Notes: generated by a model not told the origin, from the letters alone. A stretch of DNA of 35,765 nucleotides from Acidobacteriota bacterium (GCA_022822745.1 JAJEAO010000006.1:73509-109273); one strand, 5' to 3'; shown: positions 23,661 through 32,523, counted from the first letter of the stretch. A program made the numbers and translations.

Positions 23661-24842
23661 GTGACCGAAGCCCGCTACTCCTTCCTCTCGCATCTCGAGT
23701 GCTCGCGCACCGGCGCGCGGCACGATGCCGGGATCCTGCAGGGACTCTCCTCCGCCGGAGCGCCGCTGCTGGCCCGCTACGACCTCGAGGCGGCCGCCCG
23801 GGTGTTCACGCCGGAGACCATTCGCGATCGTCCCTTCGATCTGTGGCGCTATCGCGAGGTGCTTCCCATCCGCTCCCCGCGCCACACCGTCCGTCTCGGA
23901 GAGGGCGGGACTCCCCTGACCGCCGCGCCCCGCCTTGGGGCGGCGATCGGGCTCTCCGATCTCCACATCAAGGACGAGGGACAAAACCCAACCGGCAGTT
24001 TCAAGGATCGCGGGCTGGCGATGGCGGTCTCCTCCGCCTCGCAGTTCGGAGTCACCGGGGTGGCGCTCCCCTCGGCGGGGAACGCCGGGGGCGCGGCGGC
24101 AGCCTACGCTGCGCGCGCGGGAATGGAGTGTCTGGTCGCCGTCCCGACCGACTGCCCGAAGGTGAACCGGGTGGAGGCATTTGTGTACGGCGCCGACGTC
24201 CACCTCGTGGATGGCCTCATCTCGGACGCCGGGCAACTGGTGGCGAGACTCGCGCCCGAGCGGGGACTGTTCGACGTCTCGACCCTGAAGGAGCCGTTCC
24301 GCATCGAAGGCAAGAAGACGATGGGGTACGAACTCTTCGAGCAGCTCGGGAAGCTCCCCGATCTGATCATCTATCCCACCGGCGGCGGCACCGGGCTGAT
24401 CGGGATGTGGAAGGCGTTCGCGGAGATGGAGGCGCTCGGTTGGGTCGGCTCCGAGCGGCCGCGCATGATCGCGGTGCAGGCGGAGGGCTGCGCGCCGATT
24501 CCGAAGGCGTTCGAAGAGGGCGCGGAGGAGTCGGTCATGTGCGAGGGCGCCCACACGATCGCGGCCGGCATGCGGGTTCCCAAGGCGCTCGGGGACTTCC
24601 TGATCCTCGAGGCGGTCCGCGAGAGCGGCGGCCGCGCCATCGCGGTGAGCGATGCGGAGCTCATGGGGGACGCGCTCCGGATCGCCTCGACCGAGGGGAT
24701 CCACGCCTGCCCGGAGGGCGGGGCCTGCCTGAGCGCGCTCTGCCGGATGATCGAAGCGGGAGAAGTCGAGGCCGACGAGACTGTGGTGCTGTTCAACACC
24801 GGGACCGGGGCGAAGTACCTCGAAGCCTTCGCGATGGAGTGA
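23661..24842 (+). CDS. thrC: Threonine synthase
   Basis: A 393-residue PLP-dependent fold-type II enzyme expected to convert O-phospho-L-homoserine to threonine. PLP lysine is in NPTGSFKDRGLAMAV; the phosphate-binding loop follows as PSAGNAGGAAAAYAARAG. Then come IYPTGGGTGLIGMWKAF and the C-terminal FNTGTGAKYLEAF. The N-terminal LSHLECSRTGARHDAG and LLARYDLEAA fit the class I-like bacterial form. It begins with GTG at 23661, 36 bases after frr, on the same strand. A threonine/serine dehydratase or another member of the family cannot be fully excluded. It ends 20 bases before the convergent phosphatase/ADP-ribosylglycohydrolase gene. Confidence 0.87.
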   Translation: MTEARYSFLSHLECSRTGARHDAGILQGLSSAGAPLLARYDLEAAARVFTPETIRDRPFDLWRYREVLPIRSPRHTVRLGEGGTPLTAAPRLGAAIGLSDLHIKDEGQNPTGSFKDRGLAMAVSSASQFGVTGVALPSAGNAGGAAAAYAARAGMECLVAVPTDCPKVNRVEAFVYGADVHLVDGLISDAGQLVARLAPERGLFDVSTLKEPFRIEGKKTMGYELFEQLGKLPDLIIYPTGGGTGLIGMWKAFAEMEALGWVGSERPRMIAVQAEGCAPIPKAFEEGAEESVMCEGAHTIAAGMRVPKALGDFLILEAVRESGGRAIAVSDAELMGDALRIASTEGIHACPEGGACLSALCRMIEAGEVEADETVVLFNTGTGAKYLEAFAME

Positions 24843-24862
24843 AGCGGGAGGCGACTCCGGCC

Positions 24863-26341
24863 TCAGTCCCCGAGAAGCCTCCCGCCGACGTCGAGCAGGC
24901 GGTCCCTCCAGGCCAGCCGGCGGCGCCACTCCGCCGGGATGCCTTCCAGGCCGTAGAGGGCGCCGGCGAGCTGCCCGGCCACGGCGGCCGTCGTGTCGGC
25001 GTCGCGGCCGAGATTCGCGGCGAGGAGGATCGCTCCCCGGAAGTCGCTCGTCCGCGCCACGGACCACAGCGCCGCCTCGAGAGTGTGGATCACGTAGCCG
25101 CTCGACTCGATCTCGGCCCTCGGCTTCCCCCTCCAGCTCCCGCCCAGGATCCGGGCCACCGCCGACGCTCCCTCGAACTCGCGTCGGCGGAGGACCTCGC
25201 GCGCCGGATCTCCGTGGATCGCCTCCGCGAGCAGCACGGCGAAGGCCCGGCAGGCGTCCACCGCTTCGGCAGTGGCGTGGGTCGTCCTCGACTGCTCGGC
25301 GGCGGCCCGGTCGAGCCCTTCCCGGTCATGGAGAAAGCGGAGCGCGACCGGCGCGAGCCGCATGAGCGATCCGTTGCCCGCGGTCTGTGGATCGGTGGAG
25401 CCGGCGAACGGGTCGCCGCTGCGCAGGTAGCGATCGAGCGCGGCCCGGATCGTGTTGCCGATGTCGAAGCAGGTGAAGGCGGGGGTGTACTCGCCCTCGC
25501 GCCACCACGCCACGAACCGGTCCATCAGGTCCGCCGCGTCCACGGCGTCGCGTCCGGCGAGGCTCTCCGCGAGCGCGAGCGCCATCGAGGTGTCGTCCGT
25601 CCAGTGTCCGGCGGGCTGACCGAAGGGTCCGCCCCCGACCATGTCGGTGAGCCGCGGCCGGGTGTCCCGCGCGGCGAACTCCAGCGTCGTGCCGACAGCG
25701 TCTCCCACCGCGAGTCCGAGGAGGGCTCCGAGGGCCCGGTCGCGGACCGCTGCGGCGCTGCGGGAGGGCGCCGTCTCTCTCGGGGGCCTGACCGAGCGGA
25801 GGTGGCGCTCCTGGCAACCTCGCTCGATGGCGTGGCGGGAACGCGCGCGCCGCACCCGGTCCATCGCCGCCTCCGGACCCTCGCCCATCTCCACCAGCAG
25901 CCGCGCCGCGACCGTCCCCGCGCGCCCCAGGCCTCCGCGGCAATGGACCAGGATGTCGAAGCCGAAGTCGAGCAGCCGGCGGAGCGCCGGTCCGGCGGTC
26001 TCCCACCGCTCCTCGAAGTCCGGCCCCGGCGGCGTCATGTCGCGGATCGGCAGATGCCACCACGCCAGGTGCCGGTCCGCGACCGCCTCGCCCATCCCCT
26101 CCACGCCGAAGCGCTTCATTTCGGAGGCCGTGATGAGCGTGACCACGGCGGCGGCGTTCCAGTCCCGGACGACGTCCAGGTCCGTCGCCAGATCCCGCTC
26201 CCACTTGACGCCGGTCCAGGCGGAGCGCGCGACCTTGCCGGGACACAGGGTGATCCCGATCCGCCCGGTCTCGGGGCCCGGGCGGACCTCCGCGATCCGC
26301 AGCGGGCTGTCCGCGCTGGTCCAGGAAGTTCTCTCTTGCAC
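24863..26341 (-). CDS. Tyrosine phosphatase-like / ADP-ribosylglycohydrolase fusion
   Basis: A 492-residue two-domain cytoplasmic protein. Residues of about 10-185 form a cysteine phosphatase of the CDKN3/dual-specificity type: HLPIRDMTPP supplies the likely general acid (D101), and VHCRGGLGRAG is the P-loop, with C134 and R140. Residues of about 200-490 are an ADP-ribosylglycohydrolase (DraG/ARH) with GALLGLAVGDAVG, the metal motif WTDDTSMA (D249, D250), and AANLGRDADTTAAVAGQLAGALYG. It would remove ADP-ribose from a protein, nucleic acid or small molecule. GTG at 26341 is chosen because the phosphatase fold begins just after it; the frame remains open to 26737 across the upstream gene. It follows the DUF3226 gene by 47 bases on the same strand. 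Confidence 0.88.
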   Translation of the reverse strand: MQERTSWTSADSPLRIAEVRPGPETGRIGITLCPGKVARSAWTGVKWERDLATDLDVVRDWNAAAVVTLITASEMKRFGVEGMGEAVADRHLAWWHLPIRDMTPPGPDFEERWETAGPALRRLLDFGFDILVHCRGGLGRAGTVAARLLVEMGEGPEAAMDRVRRARSRHAIERGCQERHLRSVRPPRETAPSRSAAAVRDRALGALLGLAVGDAVGTTLEFAARDTRPRLTDMVGGGPFGQPAGHWTDDTSMALALAESLAGRDAVDAADLMDRFVAWWREGEYTPAFTCFDIGNTIRAALDRYLRSGDPFAGSTDPQTAGNGSLMRLAPVALRFLHDREGLDRAAAEQSRTTHATAEAVDACRAFAVLLAEAIHGDPAREVLRRREFEGASAVARILGGSWRGKPRAEIESSGYVIHTLEAALWSVARTSDFRGAILLAANLGRDADTTAAVAGQLAGALYGLEGIPAEWRRRLAWRDRLLDVGGRLLGD

Positions 26342-26356
26342 TACTTCACCCCGGTG

Positions 26357-26390
26357 AGCGCCGCGCCGCGTGGCGGTCGTGGTCGGCGCT
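26357..26390 (-). other. Nested hairpin between DUF3226 gene and phosphatase/ARH gene
   Basis: AGCGCCG (26357-26363) and CGGCGCT (26384-26390) are perfect inverted arms, with a smaller CCGC/GCGG stem inside. It covers the stop of the DUF3226 gene and lies 16 bases before the next start. There is no T-run, so it may limit read-through or be a processing site. Confidence 0.4.
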
Positions 26391-27018
26391 ACAGCTCCCG
26401 CAGAAACCGGCGGAGCCCGCCGAACGCCTCGTGGCGCAGATTCCAGTAGCCCTTTCTGGCTGCGATCCCCGCCGAGACCTCGGGATGGGCGCGCGTCGCG
26501 ATCCAGGCATAGGCGCGCGCCTTGTCGTAGCGCGCGGGCACCTCCCCGACGCGCCTCACGCAGTCGAAGAACTTCTCCACACACTCCCCTGCAGGCGTGC
26601 TCGCCACCGTCTCCCACAGCAGGGTCTCCAGCATTCCAGGGCGCCCTTCGCCGGGCAGGATCCAGTAGCGAACGGATGGGTTCGTCCCTTCGGCGACCCC
26701 CGCAGCTCGTGGCGTCGCCAGGTTGACGTGCGCGCAAGCACTCTGAAGACTCTGGAGCGCGCTCCTGGCCGACTCTTCGGCGTCCCGGACGATCCCCAGG
26801 CGTTCGATCCTGCGGAAGCCCGGTTCGTTGACCAGGGCGGAGAGCCGGCGCGGCAGTTCGTTCACTTCGCCGAAATCCCTGATCGCGACATCACTTCGCG
26901 ACAGGTCCCGCAACTGCGCCTCGAGAAAGTGTGCGAGATGCGCTCCTTCCACGAGAACGAGAACCGCGCTCCTGGTGATCGCGCGTCCCCGAGCGAGTCC
27001 CCCGGGCACTGCCTTCAC
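26389..27018 (-). CDS. DUF3226 (TOPRIM-like) protein, partner of the AAA ATPase
   Basis: A 209-residue protein of the DUF3226 family, thought to carry a TOPRIM-like nuclease fold. The start strand with the likely catalytic glutamate is VLVLVEGAHLAHFL (E24). Next come the typical segments IRDFGEVNELPRRLSALV, LGIVRDAEESARSAL (D79 as a candidate metal ligand), YWILPGEGRPGMLETLLWE, and the C-terminal KARAYAWIATRAHPEVS and GYWNLRHEAF. The GTG start at 27018 overlaps the TGA of the upstream ATPase (GTGA), so the pair is translationally coupled. An ATPase plus a TOPRIM protein as separate genes recalls PARIS and a split OLD nuclease. Function in defence is inferred. Confidence 0.82.
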   Translation of the reverse strand: MKAVPGGLARGRAITRSAVLVLVEGAHLAHFLEAQLRDLSRSDVAIRDFGEVNELPRRLSALVNEPGFRRIERLGIVRDAEESARSALQSLQSACAHVNLATPRAAGVAEGTNPSVRYWILPGEGRPGMLETLLWETVASTPAGECVEKFFDCVRRVGEVPARYDKARAYAWIATRAHPEVSAGIAARKGYWNLRHEAFGGLRRFLREL

Positions 27019-28064
27019 CGCATCTCCATGCCGAACTCGAGCGCTGCGCCAAGCGACTCCTCCGAATACTCCACGGCTCGCACGATGCCGTCCTCCCGTT
27101 CGATGCGCGCGAGGTGGATTCCATCGGCGCCGAGGGCGTCGTGAGCCGCTCGAATGCACTCCCGACTGTGCGTCGTCGCAAACACCTGTGCGTCAAACCG
27201 CTCGGCCACCGATCGGATCGCCTTCCAGGCGGTCACCAGCGCCGTGTGGTGCAATCCGTTTTCGATTTCGTCAATCAGGACCACACTGCCCGGCCGCGAG
27301 GCGATCGCAATGAGATACCGGGCGACCTGGACAAGCCCGCCGCCGAGCGAGGACAGGGACATCAGGCGAGGAAGCCCTTCCACGTCGCAGTAGATCGCGG
27401 GCGCGCCGCTCGATGAGTTTTCCTCCACGCTCCGAATTCTCGAATCGAGCCCGGAAAGTGCGTCCCGGAGGAAATCCGATCGTTTCTCATGCCGCAACGC
27501 GCCCAGCTTCATGGCATCCTGCGAGGCCAGACCCGAGCCGGGCGGCAGGAACGTGAACTTCGGCGCCGGAAGATCTCGTGGTTGCTGTGCGTGCATGCGC
27601 TCGTCCGCACCGAGGAGCGCCCGGCTCTCGAACACGTCGTCACCGCGCTTGTATTTGAAGAACAACGCTTCCTCTACGGCGGCGACGAACGGACTCTCTC
27701 TTCGAATCTCGGATATCGTTGTTTCTTCAACAGCTTCCATTCGAATCTCGAGACTCGTCGAGTCCACGCCATCTTGCGCGCTCAAGACGATGGGTGATGT
27801 GGCATCGAGACCGCGGAACATCGGCAGCCAGATGAGGTCTCGCAGGGTCTCCGCCTCCGAGACCCCCCGGGCCGCCGGGCCCCGCGTTCCTGCGATGGGC
27901 GCTACGGCCCCCGGTCGTCCAGCGCTTCCGAGGAGCGCGATCGCCTCGAGTACCGAGGTCTTCCCGGATCCGTTCTCACCGACCAGGAGTGTCAGGCGCC
28001 CAAGAGACTCCAGAACGAGATCCCGGATTCCCCGGTAGTTCCGGATGTGGAGCCTGGTCAGCAT
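27015..28064 (-). CDS. AAA family ATPase, OLD/RecF-like (AAA_15/21 type)
   Basis: A 349-residue ABC-type ATPase of the SMC/RecF/OLD group without a long coiled coil. It starts LTRLHIRNYRGIRDLVLE, the usual first strands, followed by Walker A GENGSGKTS (residues 29-37). The signature LSSLGGGLVQVARYL is at 237-251, Walker B VVLIDEIENGLHH at 261-273 and the switch histidine ATTHSRECI near 299. Such ATPases control an associated nuclease or TOPRIM effector, here most likely the DUF3226 protein whose start overlaps its stop. Base composition and codon use are less GC-rich than in the flanking genes, which suggests acquisition by transfer. ATG at 28064 has only a weak ribosome-binding site. Confidence 0.87.
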   Translation of the reverse strand: MLTRLHIRNYRGIRDLVLESLGRLTLLVGENGSGKTSVLEAIALLGSAGRPGAVAPIAGTRGPAARGVSEAETLRDLIWLPMFRGLDATSPIVLSAQDGVDSTSLEIRMEAVEETTISEIRRESPFVAAVEEALFFKYKRGDDVFESRALLGADERMHAQQPRDLPAPKFTFLPPGSGLASQDAMKLGALRHEKRSDFLRDALSGLDSRIRSVEENSSSGAPAIYCDVEGLPRLMSLSSLGGGLVQVARYLIAIASRPGSVVLIDEIENGLHHTALVTAWKAIRSVAERFDAQVFATTHSRECIRAAHDALGADGIHLARIEREDGIVRAVEYSEESLGAALEFGMEMR

Positions 28065-28388
28065 CGTCAGGACGAGGTCAACAGCCCGTGGACCAAGTCG
28101 CGGGGCATTCGCGCGGCGACGCCCGGTTCCCCGGCCAGTTCTCCCCGTGGGCGCGGTGGCCCCTCTGGGCGCGCCCCTCCGCTGGCGCTCCGGACCGCTC
28201 TTCGCTGCACATCGGTCGAACGGCGGCTCGGTACTCCTTACCTCGCGCGCCTCGCCAGCCGGGCGCCTCGCCGCTCTCGGTGCTCACGCTGATCCATGGA
28301 CTGCTGACTGGACACCGGGACGGCTCCCACGCGGCCGCCGGGGAGTTTTGCGCGGGACACCGGCGGCCGCGACAGGCAAGGCGGCGAG
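28065..28388. other. Intergenic region with no supported gene
   Basis: A 324-base gap upstream of the AAA ATPase and downstream of the LVIVD gene. ORFs crossing it on either strand show no recognisable domain. It should hold the promoter of the ATPase pair, but no convincing -35/-10 was found. Its only clear structure is the inverted repeat at 28331-28370. Confidence 0.5.
28331..28370 (-). terminator. Perfect 11-bp inverted repeat after the LVIVD gene
   Basis: GCGGCCGCCGG (28331-28341) and CCGGCGGCCGC (28360-28370) are exact complements across an 18-base loop. The hairpin lies 18 bases after the stop of the minus-strand LVIVD gene, where a terminator or mRNA-stabilising stem is expected. It lacks a T-run on the minus strand, so intrinsic termination is uncertain. 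Confidence 0.5.
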
Positions 28389-30533
28389 TTACTCCTGAGT
28401 GTCCGTCTCGGCCACCGGGGCGGAGTCCCCCAGGCGCACGGCCCACAGGCCGGAGTTGCGGTCCGAGAAGAAGATGACTCCCTTGTGCGGCTGGGCGCCC
28501 CAGACCTGGGGAGCGTTCGGCAGGAAGCCCTCCGGGTCGAGTGGCAGGAAGCGCGCGATCTCGCGGCCCTGGCGGTAGAGATTGCCGAGCAGCTCCCCGG
28601 AGACATCCACGACCCGCAGGCCACCGTTGTAGAACGCCACGTACATCACGTCGTCCTCGATCCAGATGTTGTGGCTGCCCGCCTCGGGCACTTCGTAGCG
28701 CCCGACGAGGCGAGGCTCCTCCTCGAAGTTCTCGTCCCATTCGAGGATGTGGATCCAGCCGCGCCAGCGGGTAGGCTCGTCGTCGTAACCCGGCGTTCCG
28801 GTGCCCACCTCGGCGAGAGGACTGTAGCGACCGGTGCGCGCGGCCTCGTCTCCGGCGAAGATGTAGAACTTGCCGGTCGAGACGCTGCGGTAGGGATAGA
28901 CCGCGTGGTTCCACCCGGTGGGGAACGGGAACTGCCCGATGAGCTTCGGATCGCGGGGGGTGCCTCCCTTCCCTGCCCCGCCGACATCAATCACCGCCAC
29001 GCCATCGCTCCAGTTGGCCGAGTAGGCGATCCCCTCGACCACCCAGACGTCGTGGATCGAGCGCGCCGGGTTGTCGAGCGCGAAGCTGCCGACGCGGTGC
29101 GGCGTCGCCGGATCCTCGATGTTGACGATGTCGAATCGCTGTCCGCCGGAGAGGGCATAGACGTGCCCGTCGTGGATGAAGGTGTTGTGGACGCCTCCGG
29201 TCAACTGGTCGTCGTACTCGGCGAGCTTCGTGACCCCGGTCGCCGGGTCCGAGACATCGAGGATCACCAGCCCGTTCCGGCGGTTCGAGGCGCCTTCCCG
29301 CGAGATGACCGCGGTGGCGCCATCCTCGCTGATCTTCACATCGTTCACCGTGCGGGCGTCCACGCGCACGACATCCACGATCTCCAGACTCTCGGGATCG
29401 GTCACATCCCAGACGTAGGCGTGGCCGGCGGCGCTGTGGGTGCCGGTGATGGCGTAGTCGCGGCCGTTCGGCGCTTCCCAGACCCACAGATCCGAGGTGG
29501 CCCGGTCCTTCACCCGGCCGTGCCCGACGAGTTCGATCGGACGGCGGACGCCGCGCTCGGTGACGTGGACCACGGTCGAAGCCGAGACCCCGCCGGTATG
29601 GGCGACCAGCGTGTAGAGCCCCGGCAGGTCAGCCACGAATCGTCCGTCCTGGGTCACGAGCCCGGACGAGGGGCCGCCGGTTCCCATGGCGTCGGTGATC
29701 GCGGAGAAGCTGTAGCCGACGCCGATGCCTTCGAGCTCGTTTCCCTCGGCATCGGTCATCGTGGTCGAGAGATGGACCACGTCGCCGGTGCGGACCGCGG
29801 CGCGGTCCGCGGAGAGAACGAGCCGCGCGACGGGATTCGGGACGACCTCGAACTCCAGGTTCGCGGTGGCGTCGCCGGAGGTCGCGGTGAGCACCGCGGG
29901 GCCGGGCTGACCGAGGCGAAGCGCGCCTCGGGTGCGGGTGCGTTCCACCGTCTCCGGACGCGAGACGGGAAGCGCGACCGCCGGGTCCGAAGTGCTCCAC
30001 GCGACCTCGGCGCCCTCCACGATCGCGCCTTCCGAATCGAGGGGCGAGGCTTCCACGGTGATCTCGGTCCCCGCATGGAGCGGCCCGCCGACCTCGACGG
30101 TGAGCTGCGCCACCGGACGGGGCTCGATCACGAGCGGGATCCGCTGCTGGACGTAGCCCTCGCTGTCGGCGTCCCGGTCCGAGCCTTCCGCCCGGGCGCC
30201 GACGACGCGAACCATGACCCCGAACTCGCCGGGCCGACGGGTCGAGACCTCGCCCTCGCGGGAAACCTTGAACAGGTTGAAGCCCCAGGTGCGCCGCTCG
30301 AGGTTCCAGAACTGGCCGTAGAGCGGCAGGTAGAGCAACTCGGCATCCTCGATCACGACGCCATCGGCGTCGAGAACACGGGCTTCGAGCTGGGCGGTCT
30401 CCCCGGCAACGAGGCGGAGCTCGGCGGGCGTGACCTCGATGGACGCGGCTTCCCGGGCTTCCTCCTGCGCCGAGGCGAGCGCGGCGACCCCGGTGAGCGC
30501 GAGGGCGAGATGGATCGGGCGGAACCTCACCAC
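28389..30533 (-). CDS. Secreted Ig-like and LVIVD beta-propeller protein
   Basis: A 714-residue secreted protein with a signal peptide (IHLALALTGVAALASAQ). Residues of about 30-330 hold Ig-like strands of the bacterial surface type (ASIEVTPAELRLVAGETAQL, VARLVLSADRAAVRTGDVV). The C-terminal half is an LVIVD propeller with repeats such as AYVWDVTDPESLEIVDVV, LVILDVSDPATGVTKLAEYD and FDIVNIEDPATPHRVGSF, and a last blade LRVVDVSGELLGNLY. LVIVD proteins are exported and of unknown function. The start is GTG at 30533 (or GTG at 30530), overlapping the end of the gamma-glutamyltransferase gene by 7 bases, so the two are co-translated. Confidence 0.87.
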   Translation of the reverse strand: MVRFRPIHLALALTGVAALASAQEEAREAASIEVTPAELRLVAGETAQLEARVLDADGVVIEDAELLYLPLYGQFWNLERRTWGFNLFKVSREGEVSTRRPGEFGVMVRVVGARAEGSDRDADSEGYVQQRIPLVIEPRPVAQLTVEVGGPLHAGTEITVEASPLDSEGAIVEGAEVAWSTSDPAVALPVSRPETVERTRTRGALRLGQPGPAVLTATSGDATANLEFEVVPNPVARLVLSADRAAVRTGDVVHLSTTMTDAEGNELEGIGVGYSFSAITDAMGTGGPSSGLVTQDGRFVADLPGLYTLVAHTGGVSASTVVHVTERGVRRPIELVGHGRVKDRATSDLWVWEAPNGRDYAITGTHSAAGHAYVWDVTDPESLEIVDVVRVDARTVNDVKISEDGATAVISREGASNRRNGLVILDVSDPATGVTKLAEYDDQLTGGVHNTFIHDGHVYALSGGQRFDIVNIEDPATPHRVGSFALDNPARSIHDVWVVEGIAYSANWSDGVAVIDVGGAGKGGTPRDPKLIGQFPFPTGWNHAVYPYRSVSTGKFYIFAGDEAARTGRYSPLAEVGTGTPGYDDEPTRWRGWIHILEWDENFEEEPRLVGRYEVPEAGSHNIWIEDDVMYVAFYNGGLRVVDVSGELLGNLYRQGREIARFLPLDPEGFLPNAPQVWGAQPHKGVIFFSDRNSGLWAVRLGDSAPVAETDTQE

Positions 30534-32464
30534 GCCACTCCGTAGTCTTCGCCGTGCTGGCTCGAGCCGCCCCAGAAGGTGCCGTGTTCGCGATCGAACC
30601 AGATGGCGTTGATCGGCCCCGAAGTGCGCGGGGAGAACCGGAGCGAGTAACCCATCCCCGACAGTTCCTCGCGGATCCAGTCGGGCACCCGGTCGTTCAG
30701 CAGGATCGCCCCCGGATCCGACTCGTGGGCGCCGAAGGAACTCCGCAACTGGTAGCTGTTGAAGTTGGCGGCTTCGGCGGCTTCCTGGACGTTCATGCCG
30801 AACTCGACCACGTTCAGGAAGAACTGCAGCAGGTTCTGATCCTGACCGTCGCCTCCCTGGACCGCGAACGAGAGGAAAGGCTCCCCGTCCTTCAGCGCGA
30901 GGCTCGGCGTCAGCGTGGCGCGGGGACGCTTCCCCGGCTCGAGCACGTTGTAGGGGTTCATCGCCTCATCGAGGACGAAGCTCTGCATCCGCTGGCTGAG
31001 CCCGATCCCGGTCTCGCCGGCGAGCACCGCGGGTAGCCAGCCGCCGCTCGGGGTGACCGAGACCACCCACCCGGCCGCGTCGGCAGCCTGGATCGAGGTC
31101 GTCCCGGCGAGGAAGCCCTCGAGGAATTCCTGCCGCTCTTCCTCGGTCGTGGGCGTCTCGCTCTCGCCGTGGAAGTTCTCGAGGTAGTGCGAGAACGGGT
31201 TCTCGCCGCCCTGGAACGGGTAGGGGTCGCCCGGACCGATGTTCGGGTCGTTCCGGTCCGGACGAATCAGCCGGGCGCGCTCCTTGGCGTAGTCCTTGGA
31301 GAGGAGACCCCGAATGGGCTCCTCGGGCGGGAAGTAGGGGTCGCCGTAGTAGAAGTCGCGGTCGGCGAAGGCGAGGCTGATCGTCTGGTAGAGCGTGTGG
31401 ATGTAGCGCGAGCTGTTGTAGCCCATCGCCTTCAGGTCGAACTGCTCGGCGATGTTCAGCGCCTGGAGCAGCACGGGACCCTGGACCCAGTGGGTCAGCT
31501 TGTACACCTCGATCCCCTTGTAGTTCGTCGAGACCGGCTCTTCGATCTCGACCCGCCAGTTGGCGAGATCCTCGGTGGTGATCAGACCGCCCTGTTCCTG
31601 GACGCCGCGGGCGAACTCCTCGGCGATGTCGCCCTTGTAGAACCGGTCGTAGGCGGCGTAGATCGCATCCTTGCGGCTCTTGCCGCCCGCGAGCGCCTCG
31701 GCTTCGGCGTCCACCAGCTTCTGGAGGGTCGCGGCCAGCTCGGGCTGACGGAACACCTCACCCGGCAGCGGCCCGCCGGCGTCGAACTCGCGGGTCGAAT
31801 CGTCCTCGCGGTCCCAGTAGTTCCCGGTCTCGTCCTGCGGACCGGATGCGGCCGACCGTTCGTCCCGGTGCGGCAGCAGGGTGCGCCGCGACCAGGGCCA
31901 CTCGGCGATCCGGTCGGCCCCGCGCTGGATGCCGCGGGCGGTGGCCGCTTCGATCGGATACCCCTCCGCCATCTGGATGGCGGGGGCGAGGACCTGGGCG
32001 AGGCTCATCGTCCCGTACTCGGCGAGCATGGTCAGGAGGCCGCCCGGCGTCCCCGGGGTGACCGCGGCGAGGGGACCCACCGACGGCGGATAGTCCATCC
32101 CCTGCGACCGGAAGAACTCGGGCGTGGCTCCAGTGGGCGCCATGCCGAGCGCGTTGATCCCGATGACCTTCTTCTGCTCGGGGTGCCAGATGAGCGCCTG
32201 CGTCTCGCCGCCCCAGCTCAGCGCGTCGAACATCGTAGCGGTCGCCCCCAGCATGGCGCAGGCGGCGTCCACCGCGTTGCCGCCCTGCTGGAAGATCATG
32301 GCCCCGGCGGTGGCGCCGAGCGGCTTCCCGGTGATCGCCATCCAGTGGCGGCCGTGGAGGACGGGCTTCTGCGGCCGCGAGGCGGCAGTCGCGGCGATGG
32401 CCAGCGCCGCCAAGAGGAGGATCGGGACAGAGAGAGCCCGGAACGGGGAAGAAAAGCGCTTCAT
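30527..32464 (-). CDS. Secreted gamma-glutamyltransferase family protein
   Basis: A 645-residue Ntn-hydrolase with a signal peptide (LSVPILLLAALAIAATAAS), active in the periplasm. It follows the GGT plan: AGAMIFQQGGNAVDAACAML near the N-terminus, then PLAAVTPGTPGGLLTMLAEYG, and the autoprocessing site GTTSIQAADAAGWVVSVT, whose first threonine of the TS pair would become the N-terminal nucleophile of the small subunit. GGDGQDQNLLQFFLNVVEFGM matches the family. The usual THxxVVD motif reads TSIQAAD here, so it belongs to a divergent group and the substrate may not be glutathione. Start ATG at 32464; no good Shine-Dalgarno but a possible -10 very close by. Confidence 0.9.
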   Translation of the reverse strand: MKRFSSPFRALSVPILLLAALAIAATAASRPQKPVLHGRHWMAITGKPLGATAGAMIFQQGGNAVDAACAMLGATATMFDALSWGGETQALIWHPEQKKVIGINALGMAPTGATPEFFRSQGMDYPPSVGPLAAVTPGTPGGLLTMLAEYGTMSLAQVLAPAIQMAEGYPIEAATARGIQRGADRIAEWPWSRRTLLPHRDERSAASGPQDETGNYWDREDDSTREFDAGGPLPGEVFRQPELAATLQKLVDAEAEALAGGKSRKDAIYAAYDRFYKGDIAEEFARGVQEQGGLITTEDLANWRVEIEEPVSTNYKGIEVYKLTHWVQGPVLLQALNIAEQFDLKAMGYNSSRYIHTLYQTISLAFADRDFYYGDPYFPPEEPIRGLLSKDYAKERARLIRPDRNDPNIGPGDPYPFQGGENPFSHYLENFHGESETPTTEEERQEFLEGFLAGTTSIQAADAAGWVVSVTPSGGWLPAVLAGETGIGLSQRMQSFVLDEAMNPYNVLEPGKRPRATLTPSLALKDGEPFLSFAVQGGDGQDQNLLQFFLNVVEFGMNVQEAAEAANFNSYQLRSSFGAHESDPGAILLNDRVPDWIREELSGMGYSLRFSPRTSGPINAIWFDREHGTFWGGSSQHGEDYGVAW

Positions 32465-32471
32465 GGTGCGG

Positions 32472-32501
32472 ATTGTGCCTCCCCTGCCGCCACCCCGGCA
32501 A
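32472..32501 (-). promoter_or_regulatory. Possible promoter of the gamma-glutamyltransferase gene
   Basis: Read on the minus strand, TTGCCG and CACAAT are separated by 18 bases, each matching four of six consensus positions. CACAAT ends 7 bases before the ATG, so the transcript would be leaderless, which fits the poorly spaced Shine-Dalgarno. Confidence 0.35.
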
Positions 32502-32523
32502 CGAGCAGTCGGCAGCGGGTCGG

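Noticed and set aside
26342..26737. Upstream start of the phosphatase/ARH fusion at 26737
   Set aside because: It would run through the DUF3226 gene in another frame; the phosphatase domain starts right after GTG 26341.
28065..28477. Small ORFs on the plus strand upstream of the AAA ATPase
   Set aside because: No ribosome-binding site, no recognisable domain, and composition typical of shadow frames.
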